Assembly: GCA_028680875.1 (NCBI GenBank)
Contig: JAQUJQ010000073.1
Location: forward strand, 1-7,301
Direction: 5' to 3'
Source: Eubacteriales bacterium
Lineage (GTDB): Bacteria; Bacillota; Clostridia; Peptostreptococcales; Anaerovoracaceae
DNA length: 7,301 nucleotides
Shown: positions 1 to 6,303 of the stretch, piece after piece
Layout: each line of letters begins with the position of its first letter
How positions within the stretch are numbered: position 1 is the first letter of the stretch
The notes under the pieces: model-generated
Told to the model about the DNA's origin: nothing
What the model saw: the letters and a program-made list of their open reading frames with translations, nothing else
Database searches by the model: none
Program-made: the position numbers and the translations under genes

Positions 1-282
1 CGTGAGGTCTTTGTCAATGAAGAACTTGTAAACTTGACTGCTAAAGAATTTGATATATTAAAACTGTTTATCAAAAGTCCGAAACGAATCTTTTCTGCCG
101 ACCAAATATATGAACATGTCTGGAAAATGAATAGTTTGGAAGGGGATTCCCGTACAGTTATGGTTTACATTAGCACACTGAGAAAAAAGATTGAATGCAA
201 TGCAAGTAACCCAAAATATATTTTAAGTGTCCGTGGCGTAGGTTACAAATTCAATCATAATTTATTAGCAGAAAATAAATAA
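1..282 (+). CDS. Response regulator, OmpR/PhoB-type DNA-binding domain (5' partial)
   Basis: This is the C-terminal 93 residues of a two-component response regulator. The frame is open to base 1, so the N-terminal receiver domain lies outside the window. The visible part is a nearly complete winged-helix effector domain: an LTAKEFDIL helix (about residues 12-20), the SPKRIFSADQIYEHVW segment (26-41), a recognition helix beginning SRTVMVYISTLRKK (50-63) and the wing YILSVRGVGYKF (73-84), which is the family's hallmark. Such proteins bind promoter DNA when phosphorylated by a partner kinase. No histidine kinase follows; the next gene starts 134 nt later and is an enzyme, so a kinase, if linked, would lie upstream of the window. 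Whether it controls the neighbouring hydrolase genes is unknown. The domain call is firm; the stimulus and subfamily are not determinable. Confidence 0.93.
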   Translation, partial: REVFVNEELVNLTAKEFDILKLFIKSPKRIFSADQIYEHVWKMNSLEGDSRTVMVYISTLRKKIECNASNPKYILSVRGVGYKFNHNLLAENK

Positions 283-301
283 TTAGAAAATTATGATTAC
301 T

Positions 302-316
302 TTAAAGATTCTTTAA
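302..316. repeat. Short AT-rich inverted repeat after the regulator gene
   Basis: TTAAAG and CTTTAA form a 6-bp inverted repeat with a 3-nt loop, about 20 nt after the regulator stop codon. The stem is too AT-rich and lacks a following T-run, so it is at best a weak terminator. The stretch ATTCTTTAA (308-316) recurs upstream of the DUF3311 gene on the minus strand. Confidence 0.3.
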
Positions 317-342
317 GATCTTCTAAAATCTCTTCTGTTCGG

Positions 343-371
343 TTGTGTTCCCCTTATGACTATTTTAAAAT
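343..371 (+). promoter_or_regulatory. Candidate sigma-A-type promoter for the hydrolase operon
   Basis: A -10-like TAAAAT (366-371, one mismatch to TATAAT) lies 17 nt after a weak -35-like TTGTGT (343-348, only the TTG conserved). This would put transcription start near 378 and give a leader of about 39 nt to the ATG at 417. The weak -35 suggests an activated promoter or a wrong call. The sequence CCCCTTATGAC (350-360) fills much of the spacer and is nearly repeated near the promoter of the divergently placed transporter operon. Confidence 0.35.
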
Positions 372-406
372 GTGAGTTAAGGGTGCTTTTGCTCTGGTTT
401 TAGATT

Positions 407-411
407 GGAGG
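407..411 (+). promoter_or_regulatory. Ribosome binding site deciding the amidohydrolase start
   Basis: GGAGG is followed 5 nt later by ATG at 417. It overlaps the in-frame TTG at 405, which therefore cannot be the real start. Confidence 0.8.
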
Positions 412-416
412 TTCCT

Positions 417-2018
417 ATGAAAGCAGATATTATTTTTTTTAACGGGCCCATTATTACGGTGAATCAGAACAATTCCGTGGTTGATGGAATTGCAATAAAA
501 GGCAATAAAATTATTCATATCGGTTCTAAAGAAGCAGTCTTAGCTTATGCAGGCAGCAATACAAGAAAAGTGGATTTAAAGGGCAGAAGCTTGATCCCTG
601 GTTTAATTGACTCTCACTTGCATATGGCAGTACTGGGTGCAAATTCCCTTGCGATTGACTGTCGCTCTCCCGGAGTTTCATCCATAGAGGAGATTAAAAA
701 CCTCATAAGGGAGGCGGCTCAAGTCACACCAAAGGGACAATATATTCGAGGTTGGGGCTACGATCATTCAAAACTTGCGGAAAAAAGGCATCCGAACAAG
801 TGGGATTTGGATGAAGCAGCACCGGACCATCCGGTGATTTTAACAAGAGTATGTGCTCATATATCAACTCATAACAGTAAGAGCCTGGAGTTGGCGGGAA
901 TCACTGACCTAACTCCTGATCCCGAAGGTGGCATTATGGAAAGAGAAAATGGTCATATTACAGGAGTTATGAAGGAAAATGCTCATATGAAAATTCTTAA
1001 AACCTCTCAACCGTCTAAGGAGGAGCTAATCGATGCTATGGAAGCAGCAAACGATAAGCTGATCCAAGAAGGAATTACCACTGTCCATGATTCCGGCGGC
1101 TATGGTTTCATACAAATGGGTGCAATACAGGAGGCCATAAAACGAAACAAGCTTCAAATCCGACTTTACTCGATGATCTTCTCCTTTGTTGAAAATTTGA
1201 ACTTTGTGAAGGAATACACCCAAATTGGCCTTCATACCGGCTTTGGAAATGAGCAGTTTAAGTTGGGGCCTGTTAAATTGATGATTGACGGGAGCAGCAG
1301 TGGTCCCACTGCTGCAACATTGGAGCCCTATACTAGCAACCCACAGGATTCCGGTATCTTTAGCATGAGTCAAGAGCAAGTGGATAGCATCATTATGAAA
1401 GCCCATGCCGCTGGCTGGCAAGTCACTTCCCATGCTGTAGGGGACAAAGCAGTTACAATGATTGTAAATGCCATTGAAAAAGCCCTGGTTGCTTATCCAA
1501 AAGAAGATCATCGCCATAGAATTGAACACTGTGCCATGATAAACGATGACCTGCTTACTCGTATACAAAGGCTTGGCATAATACCAATCGCAAACCCAAT
1601 CTTTCTATATGAATTCGGCGATGGTTACATGAAAAATTATGGGAAAGAGAGGGCATTTAAAATGTTTACTGCTAAAAGCTTTTTGAATCGAGGAATAATG
1701 GTTGCAGGAAGCAGCGATTGCCCAATCACTTTTTCTAACCCTATTTTGAATATGCACCTAGCAATCAATCGTGAAACCCAAACTGGACAGGTCATCAACT
1801 CGGAGGAAAGAGTATCTATCATAGAAGCTCTTAGAATGTTTACGTACAATGGGGCTTACGCCAGTTTTGGCGAAGATCGAAAAGGCTCAATTGAGGTAGG
1901 GAAGCTTGCCGACTTGGCAGTATTATCCCAATCTCTCCTTGATACACCCCCAGAAAATATTAAGGACATTACTGTAGATATGACGGTGATTGATGGAAAA
2001 ATTGTGTATGAAAAGTAA
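417..2018 (+). CDS. Amidohydrolase family 3 (YtcJ-like) metal-dependent hydrolase
   Basis: A 533-residue cytoplasmic enzyme of the amidohydrolase superfamily, YtcJ-like branch, which includes N-substituted formamide deformylase; members hydrolyse amide or related C-N bonds using a metal centre in a TIM barrel. Visible landmarks are the N-terminal beta-sandwich strand (1-60), the metal-binding PGLIDSHLHM with H67 and H69, VKLMIDGSS with K287 as the likely bridging lysine, SHAVGD with H339, HRIEHC with H371, and GSSDCPI with the catalytic-type aspartate D434. The C-terminal RKGSIEVGKLADLAVL (488-503) is the classic return of the sandwich domain. Length is normal for the family, and there is no signal peptide. 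Start chosen at ATG 417 because of the GGAGG 5 nt upstream. The M20 hydrolase gene follows after 35 nt, implying co-transcription. Family is sure; substrate is unknown, and YtcJ homologues are poor predictors of reaction. Confidence 0.93.
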   Translation: MKADIIFFNGPIITVNQNNSVVDGIAIKGNKIIHIGSKEAVLAYAGSNTRKVDLKGRSLIPGLIDSHLHMAVLGANSLAIDCRSPGVSSIEEIKNLIREAAQVTPKGQYIRGWGYDHSKLAEKRHPNKWDLDEAAPDHPVILTRVCAHISTHNSKSLELAGITDLTPDPEGGIMERENGHITGVMKENAHMKILKTSQPSKEELIDAMEAANDKLIQEGITTVHDSGGYGFIQMGAIQEAIKRNKLQIRLYSMIFSFVENLNFVKEYTQIGLHTGFGNEQFKLGPVKLMIDGSSSGPTAATLEPYTSNPQDSGIFSMSQEQVDSIIMKAHAAGWQVTSHAVGDKAVTMIVNAIEKALVAYPKEDHRHRIEHCAMINDDLLTRIQRLGIIPIANPIFLYEFGDGYMKNYGKERAFKMFTAKSFLNRGIMVAGSSDCPITFSNPILNMHLAINRETQTGQVINSEERVSIIEALRMFTYNGAYASFGEDRKGSIEVGKLADLAVLSQSLLDTPPENIKDITVDMTVIDGKIVYEK

Positions 2019-2053
2019 GTACTGATAAATGCGGATGATTGGAGATAAGGATA

Positions 2054-3364
2054 ATGAAACAATATTATAAAAAGATACAGGAGATAGCAACAGAGTTAAA
2101 GCCTGAAGCTGTGGATTTTGCGTGTCAAACAATCCGTGTACGTTCCCTATCTGGAGAAGAAAAAGAAGTATCAGATCTATATCTCAACAAAATGAAAGAG
2201 ATAGGCTATGACGAAGTTTTCCGTGATGATTGGGGTAATATTATAGGGATTATCAATGGGCAGGAACCTGGCCCAACCATTATGTATAATGGCCATATGG
2301 ATACCGTTCCCGAAGGAGAGCACTCCCTCTGGGGAAAATATAAGCCATATGGTGCCGAGATCGATGTATCAAAGGTGGATAATCAAGATATGGATGAAAA
2401 AGAAATGACCGAAGTAATTCATGGCCGGGGAGCTAGTGACGTCAAAGGCGGACTAGCTTGTCAAATCTACGCCGGTAAAGTGTTGTTAAAGCTAAGGCAG
2501 CAAGGCACTTTACTGAAAGGGAATTTCATGGTTGCCGGTGTAACCATGGAGGAATGTGGCGATCAGATCGGTACAATCAAGCTAATTGATGATACCTTTC
2601 CCAAAAAAGGTCTGGATTACGATGGGGTCATATCCTGCGAACCCACCAAACTTAAAATCGCCTTGGGGCATCGTGGTAGAATGGAAATCCTCGTCAGCGT
2701 CTTTGGAAAAGCCTGTCATGGAAGTTCCCCCTGGTTAGGAGTCAATGCAGTTTTTATGGCGAATAAATTGATTGATCGCATAGCGAATGAATTGCCCAAG
2801 AAGTTCCCGACCGATCCGGATCTTGGTCGATCCACCATTACCCTTACCATGATTGGTTGCAGTCCTAACGCAAACTGCATTGTACCAGACCGTTGTGATT
2901 TCCTGCTAGATAGGCGCTTTGTTCCTGAGGAAACACCGGATATGTGCGTGCAGCAAATTCAAGAGATCATTGATGTACTTAAGAAGGAGGAACCCGGTTT
3001 TCAAGCAGAGGTAAAAATAGCTGAATATGAAAGAAATTTTTACACAGGGAAATCTATAACCTTTGCTAATGTAAAAGAATCTTATAAGATTCCACAGAAT
3101 CATTCTTTCGTGCAAGCTGTCGCACGAGGAATTGCAGCCGTCAATCAACCTGTGAAGTATCAGTATTGGTCTTTTGGTACGGACATGCCGAAGATTTGTG
3201 TGACGGATCATAAACCGGCAATTGGTTATTCACCAATGCAAGAACCTTATATACATACACCCGAAGATAAAGTACGAATTGATTATATGGAGAAAAGTAT
3301 CGCTGGCTATGCTTCCATTTTTCTTAATTTGATGGAGTTACCAAAAGAAGCATTTCGTCTTTAA
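2054..3364 (+). CDS. M20 family metallohydrolase, YgeY-like
   Basis: A 436-residue zinc-type M20 peptidase/deacylase resembling the YgeY group, annotated in databases as selenium metabolism-linked hydrolases. Expected di-metal ligands are all visible: H81 in GHMDTVP (D83 orienting), D129 in GRGASDVKGG bridging, E166-E167 in TMEECG (general base and ligand), E196 in SCEPT, and H401 in YIHTPED. H222 in ACHGSSP marks the lid or dimerisation domain, and GHRGRMEI (205-212) and LDRRF (285-289) match YgeY closely as I recall it. Start at ATG 2054 is favoured: GGAG lies 9 nt upstream, and the TTG at 2039 sits on that site. About 15-20 residues around 103-120 look like an insertion relative to E. coli YgeY. 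Likely role is amide cleavage on an amino-acid-like compound, acting with the upstream amidohydrolase. No selenium or purine genes are in view, so the YgeY pathway name should not be carried over. Confidence 0.9.
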   Translation: MKQYYKKIQEIATELKPEAVDFACQTIRVRSLSGEEKEVSDLYLNKMKEIGYDEVFRDDWGNIIGIINGQEPGPTIMYNGHMDTVPEGEHSLWGKYKPYGAEIDVSKVDNQDMDEKEMTEVIHGRGASDVKGGLACQIYAGKVLLKLRQQGTLLKGNFMVAGVTMEECGDQIGTIKLIDDTFPKKGLDYDGVISCEPTKLKIALGHRGRMEILVSVFGKACHGSSPWLGVNAVFMANKLIDRIANELPKKFPTDPDLGRSTITLTMIGCSPNANCIVPDRCDFLLDRRFVPEETPDMCVQQIQEIIDVLKKEEPGFQAEVKIAEYERNFYTGKSITFANVKESYKIPQNHSFVQAVARGIAAVNQPVKYQYWSFGTDMPKICVTDHKPAIGYSPMQEPYIHTPEDKVRIDYMEKSIAGYASIFLNLMELPKEAFRL

Positions 3365-3379
3365 TCAAATAGTAACCGC

Positions 3380-3418
3380 AAGAAAGAGCTATTGGCTGTC
3401 CGCCAGTAGCTCTTTCTT
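3380..3418 (+). terminator. Stem-loop terminator after the hydrolase operon
   Basis: A 12-bp perfect outer stem (AAGAAAGAGCTA, 3380-3391, pairing with TAGCTCTTTCTT, 3407-3418) continues inward through TTGGC/GCCAG to a 5-nt loop TGTCC, giving roughly 17 bp with one G-T wobble. It starts 16 nt after the M20 stop codon. The descending arm is T-rich and is followed by ATATTT, a modest U-tract for a plus-strand Rho-independent terminator. Confidence 0.75.
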
Positions 3419-3479
3419 ATATTTGCGTGTTCCCACGCATTTTATTCTGGATATGCTATACTTTTGCAGGATGCCAAGG

Positions 3480-3504
3480 GCTTATCAGATTGCTTCTGAT
3501 AAGC
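3480..3504. repeat. Perfect 10-bp hairpin in the convergent spacer
   Basis: GCTTATCAGA and TCTGATAAGC flank a 5-nt loop TTGCT. It has no good T-run on either strand, so it is probably an auxiliary termination or 3'-end stabilising structure between two convergent operons. Confidence 0.55.
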
Positions 3505-3506
3505 AA

Positions 3507-3527
3507 ACCGCCGGCTCAGCCGGCGGT
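3507..3527 (-). terminator. GC-rich terminator hairpin after the symporter gene
   Basis: ACCGCCGG and CCGGCGGT form a perfect 8-bp stem around CTCAG. Read on the minus strand it lies 25 nt past the symporter stop codon and is followed by TTTGCTT, a short imperfect U-tract. It has no T-run on the plus side, so it is assigned to the minus-strand operon. Confidence 0.7.
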
Positions 3528-3552
3528 CATGATTGATATAGATTACTAAAAA

Positions 3553-5031
3553 TCAGTATTTCTTAGCATAGAAATCATCATATTGCTTTTCCAACTCATC
3601 CATAAGTTCCTTCGATCTTGGCTTTGTAACATTGCTGATCACGATGAATACAACGATATTACACAGCAACGAAAGCAAGCCGCCGCCACCAAAGGCGAAG
3701 GGTCCGGGAACAGTTCCGGGTACGAACGTGAAAAGGCAAAGCAGTATAACGCCCACCAAGACTCCCGAAATCGCACCGGCGACAGTGGATTTCTTCCAAA
3801 ATAAAGCACCTACAGTAGGAACAATAACCTGTGCCGTTCCCGCCAAGGCAACCAGGCCGATATTGACCAAAAGGCCGGGTACATACAATGCCATTACATA
3901 AGCAATAGCCGACAAAACCAGAATACACCATCTGCCAACCCATACCAGCTTTCTCTCAGAGAGATTGGGATTGATATAGGCCTTATGGAAGTCTACCGTA
4001 TAGACAGCAGACATAGAATGGATCTGTGAATTTGCTGTAGACATGGCTGCAGCAGCTCCACAGGCAATAATAAAGGATGCCAGGATAAAAGGAGCATATT
4101 TATAAAGAATAACAGGTAAAACTTTATCTGCCTGTTCAATGCCAGGCTCCAACACGACGGCAGAATTCCCCACCAACATGGAACCAATATAAGCAATAGC
4201 TGCTAAACCAAGAAGGAAGGGCATCAAATTAAAAAGTCTGGCTGATTTAACAGCGTACATCCTGGTCCACAGCTGAGGCCCCATAAAAGATCCTACCGGG
4301 GTAATGATAAACATAGCCAACCATGCCATCCACGCATTTTCCTGTAAGGCTAAATTTTCAGGCTTTAAGACCCTTATCTGTTCAAACATTTCTGTCGTTC
4401 CACCTAAGAGATTAGCTATGTACATACCACCATAAATCATTCCGAAGAACAGCAGAATGCCGTAGAAGATATCCGTCCATGCCACTGCCCGTAAACCTCC
4501 GGACCACACATAGATAATGATAACCAAATAGAACATTAAGGCAGCCAGTTTAAAATTAATGATTCCACCGGAAGCCACTTCAATCAGATAGGCACCTCCT
4601 GTCAGCTGAATCTGAAGATACGGTAGGGTAAATAGCAACATGATTATTGCTATAATATTACCTAAAGCCTCTGAACCGTATTGATGCTTGAAAAAGTCCT
4701 TTGGTGTTATATAGTTGTTTGTCTTACCAAGAAACCAAACTCTTTTTCCTACCACAAAGTAAAGTATACCAAAAAATATATTCCATGCGATTGCCGTCCA
4801 ATAGAGAGGCCCCTTCAGGTAAAAGTAGGCATTCGATCCCATAAATGCGAATGCGCTCCACCAGGTAGCTGCCACTGTAAAGAACACAGCTACGGAACCC
4901 ATTCCCCTTCCTTGTACAAAGAAATCCTCTGTTGTGGGGATTGATTTTCTGCCGGCAATTGCACCCATTGCCAAGGGAATCAACATAAACAATCCAATAA
5001 TTACTAAAGCTCCGATATTAGATCCTGTCAT
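3553..5031 (-). CDS. Sodium:solute symporter (SSS/SLC5 family)
   Basis: A 492-residue integral membrane protein of the LeuT-fold sodium:solute symporter family, driving uptake of a small organic solute with Na+. Many hydrophobic segments run from residue 7 to about 467, consistent with the usual 13 or so helices, followed by a charged cytoplasmic tail. Family signatures are seen: GRKSIPTTEDFFVQGRGMG near the first loop (27-45), SGGLRAVAWTDIFYG (177-191), and AAAAMSTANSQIHSMSAV (326-343), where S331-T332 align with the Na2-site residues of characterised members. The start ATG overlaps the stop of the DUF3311 gene (ATGA), and AAGGAGG at 5041-5047 lies 9 nt upstream, so translation is probably coupled. 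The pairing resembles the PanF/YhdT arrangement, but the substrate cannot be read from sequence; amino acid-, carboxylate- or ureide-like compounds are all possible. Convergent hydrolase genes suggest an amide-bearing substrate (inference). Confidence 0.94.
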   Translation of the reverse strand: MTGSNIGALVIIGLFMLIPLAMGAIAGRKSIPTTEDFFVQGRGMGSVAVFFTVAATWWSAFAFMGSNAYFYLKGPLYWTAIAWNIFFGILYFVVGKRVWFLGKTNNYITPKDFFKHQYGSEALGNIIAIIMLLFTLPYLQIQLTGGAYLIEVASGGIINFKLAALMFYLVIIIYVWSGGLRAVAWTDIFYGILLFFGMIYGGMYIANLLGGTTEMFEQIRVLKPENLALQENAWMAWLAMFIITPVGSFMGPQLWTRMYAVKSARLFNLMPFLLGLAAIAYIGSMLVGNSAVVLEPGIEQADKVLPVILYKYAPFILASFIIACGAAAAMSTANSQIHSMSAVYTVDFHKAYINPNLSERKLVWVGRWCILVLSAIAYVMALYVPGLLVNIGLVALAGTAQVIVPTVGALFWKKSTVAGAISGVLVGVILLCLFTFVPGTVPGPFAFGGGGLLSLLCNIVVFIVISNVTKPRSKELMDELEKQYDDFYAKKY

Positions 5032-5270
5032 TTATCATCGCCTCCTTCACCTTCAGGGTGCCCCCACCTGGTTCTATAGGCATAGAAAAGAATGATGCAC
5101 ATATAAGCCCACCAACATAGAATATAACCATAGATAAATGGAAATCCAAAGATGTATGGGTCAACCTTATCATGAAAGAAAAAAACTCCAGGGAATTCCA
5201 TTGCCGCAAAGCCAATCAGTAATAATATCCAAATCAGCTTTGTCTTGCCGGTCATTTTGTGTTTCGACAT
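5028..5270 (-). CDS. DUF3311 small membrane protein, symporter partner
   Basis: An 80-residue membrane protein with two predicted helices (about 11-31 and 43-65) joined by a loop carrying DKVDPYIFGFPFIY (35-48). This P-x-hydrophobic-F-G-hydrophobic-P-F motif is the DUF3311 signature. Proteins of this kind are habitually encoded just before SSS transporters, as YhdT is before PanF, and are thought to be accessory subunits; their biochemical role is unsettled. ATG 5270 is chosen because AAGGAGG (5278-5284) sits 7 nt upstream; the TTG at 5276 is inside that spacing and is discarded. The TGA stop overlaps the symporter ATG. The hydrophilic C-terminal tail (RTRWGHPEGEGGDDK) also encodes the symporter ribosome binding site, which explains its glycine- and glutamate-rich end. 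Confidence 0.85.
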   Translation of the reverse strand: MSKHKMTGKTKLIWILLLIGFAAMEFPGVFFFHDKVDPYIFGFPFIYGYILCWWAYMCIILFYAYRTRWGHPEGEGGDDK

Positions 5271-5299
5271 TTCCAATCCTCCTTCCTACATTTGATTAA

Positions 5300-5305
5300 A
5301 GTATA
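5300..5305 (-). promoter_or_regulatory. Candidate -10 element of the DUF3311-symporter operon
   Basis: On the minus strand TATACT lies about 30 nt before the DUF3311 ATG and would start transcription near 5293. No -35 hexamer is recognisable at 16-18 nt, so this would be an activator-dependent promoter or a false call. A 14-bp palindrome and an AT-rich stretch lie just upstream. Confidence 0.3.
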
Positions 5306-5313
5306 CATCAGTT

Positions 5314-5324
5314 GTCTTAAGGGG
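5314..5324 (-). promoter_or_regulatory. CCCCTTAAGAC motif shared with the hydrolase promoter
   Basis: CCCCTTAAGAC on the minus strand differs at one position from CCCCTTATGAC at 350-360. Both lie just upstream of a -10-like hexamer and 43-56 nt before a start codon. ATTCTTTAA (5328-5336, minus) precedes it and also occurs at 308-316. A possible common operator; unproven. Confidence 0.3.
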
Positions 5325-5355
5325 TATTTAAAGAATTTTTAAAATATTCTAAAAC

Positions 5356-5369
5356 ATTAAATATTTAAT
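5356..5369. repeat. AT-rich 14-bp perfect palindrome
   Basis: ATTAAATATTTAAT is a perfect palindrome within a nearly GC-free stretch (about 5326-5376) carrying A4 runs at 5341, 5351 and 5373. It could be a regulator half-site pair or a bent, promoter-stimulating element. Palindromes arise easily in such composition. Confidence 0.35.
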
Positions 5370-5374
5370 TATAA

Positions 5375-5415
5375 AACCTCCTATAATAGTTTAGTATATT
5401 CTACCATAGGAGGTT
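5375..5415. promoter_or_regulatory. Perfect 10-bp inverted repeat between DeoR gene and transporter operon
   Basis: AACCTCCTAT (5375-5384) and ATAGGAGGTT (5406-5415) are exact inverted copies separated by 21 nt. Their centres are 31 bp apart, about three helical turns, as expected for two protein sites on one DNA face. Position directly downstream of the DeoR-family gene and upstream of the transporter genes fits an operator. As RNA from the minus strand it would instead be a 10-bp hairpin with a long loop followed by TTTTATAATT, which could terminate the DeoR transcript. The sequence does not decide between these. Confidence 0.5.
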
Positions 5416-5422
5416 GAAGAGC

Positions 5423-5432
5423 GACAGCTGTC
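5423..5432. repeat. GACAGCTGTC palindrome
   Basis: A perfect 10-bp palindrome located 41 nt beyond the DeoR stop codon on the minus strand and 7 nt from the larger inverted repeat. It could be an additional binding site; being short, it may be chance. Confidence 0.25.
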
Positions 5433-5473
5433 TATTAAAGTTATGTATTAACCGGGATTTTCCTCTTTGAACC

Positions 5474-6223
5474 TTATTCCTGATCGCAAAGAATAACCTG
5501 AACTCCCTGCATGGTAAAGCTTTTTTTCGCCGATTCCGCCAATTCTGAATCAGTAAACAGATAGTCGACCATCTCAGGTGCGGCAGCAATCGTCGTCCCG
5601 CCAGATTTATACTTGGAACTATCAATTAACAGGCAGACCTTATCACTGGCTTCCATACATCTATGATAAAATTGGTTTAAAAAATTAGCCACAACGAAAC
5701 CGTGCTTCTCATCAAAGGAGTATGCTCCCATAAACAGATAATCTGACCGCATATGGGTCATGTTCATCCCCGGCAGGTTTCCGGACAACTCCGCTTCCTG
5801 ATGGTCGTATACACCGCCTAGTAAGATTAAATTAATATTCGCACAATCCTTCAACTCATCAAACACAAGCATATTGGTTGTAATAACAGTTAAATGTTTT
5901 TCTCTAATATATGGACATATTGCCTGGATTGTCGTCCCTCCCAACAGTAGGATAGTCGATCCCTCAGGTATGATTCGGCTTGCTGCCTGCCCGATCTTTT
6001 TTTTAACCTCTGAATGTTGCCGCATTCTGGAATAGACCAGAGATTGTTTCCCTCTTAAAGACAAAGCCCCTCCATGGTATCGCTCTATCAAGCCTTCGCT
6101 CTCTAGCCTTGCAAGAGTTCGCCTTGCTGTGCTTTCTCCTATGCCAAAAGCTCTGCTCAACTCTATCGTCGTCGCATGCCCTCGTTCATTGATAAATTGT
6201 AATATCTGCTGGTTACGAGCCAT
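5474..6223 (-). CDS. DeoR-family transcriptional regulator
   Basis: A 249-residue DNA-binding repressor or activator of the DeoR family. The N-terminal helix-turn-helix spans about residues 3-57, with FGIGESTARRTLARLESEGLIERYHGGA (26-53), the family's typical recognition-helix and wing pattern. The C-terminal DeoRC sensor domain (about 75-232) shows LLGGTTIQ (94-100, usually a D/G-S-GTT loop that binds a phosphorylated metabolite), GGVYDHQEAELSGN (136-149), YLFMGAYSFDEKHGF (162-176) and LLIDSSKYKSGGT (198-210). Members usually sense sugar-phosphate-like effectors and repress neighbouring catabolic genes. ATG 6223 has GAGG 7 nt upstream. It is flanked by an ABC binding-protein gene and by the DUF3311-symporter pair, so the transporter operon is its likely target (inference). 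Full length and intact; family call firm, effector unknown. Confidence 0.92.
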   Translation of the reverse strand: MARNQQILQFINERGHATTIELSRAFGIGESTARRTLARLESEGLIERYHGGALSLRGKQSLVYSRMRQHSEVKKKIGQAASRIIPEGSTILLLGGTTIQAICPYIREKHLTVITTNMLVFDELKDCANINLILLGGVYDHQEAELSGNLPGMNMTHMRSDYLFMGAYSFDEKHGFVVANFLNQFYHRCMEASDKVCLLIDSSKYKSGGTTIAAAPEMVDYLFTDSELAESAKKSFTMQGVQVILCDQE

Positions 6224-6257
6224 TTGCCTACCTCATTTATCTTCCCTTTTTTTCATT

Positions 6258-6287
6258 ATATTACCATATTTCATCTTTTACTTGCAA
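6258..6287 (-). promoter_or_regulatory. Candidate promoter of the DeoR-family gene
   Basis: On the minus strand TTGCAA (6282-6287) and TAATAT (6258-6263) are spaced by 18 nt; an overlapping TATAAT (6255-6260) is a better -10 but would leave a 21-nt spacer. Transcription would start roughly 25-30 nt before the ATG at 6223. Each hexamer matches consensus at only about four positions. Confidence 0.35.
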
Positions 6288-6303
6288 TATAGATTCCAAG
6301 CGA

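Noticed and set aside
283..416. Riboswitch or structured leader before the amidohydrolase
   Set aside because: The spacer is short and AT-rich, with no multi-stem architecture or known aptamer core that I can recognise.
405..419. TTG start at 405 for the amidohydrolase
   Set aside because: The TTG overlaps the GGAGG ribosome binding site; ATG 417 has proper spacing and gives the usual family N-terminus.
1026..1568. 180-codon open frame antisense to the amidohydrolase
   Set aside because: It lies wholly within a strongly supported enzyme gene; its translation shows no recognisable domain and there is no spacing or context for a real gene.
2039..2056. TTG start at 2039 for the M20 hydrolase
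   Set aside because: It overlaps the GGAG site that serves ATG 2054.
3632..3901. Plus-strand open frames within the symporter gene, here and at 4681-4944
   Set aside because: They are opposite-strand shadows of a well-conserved membrane protein gene and resemble no family.
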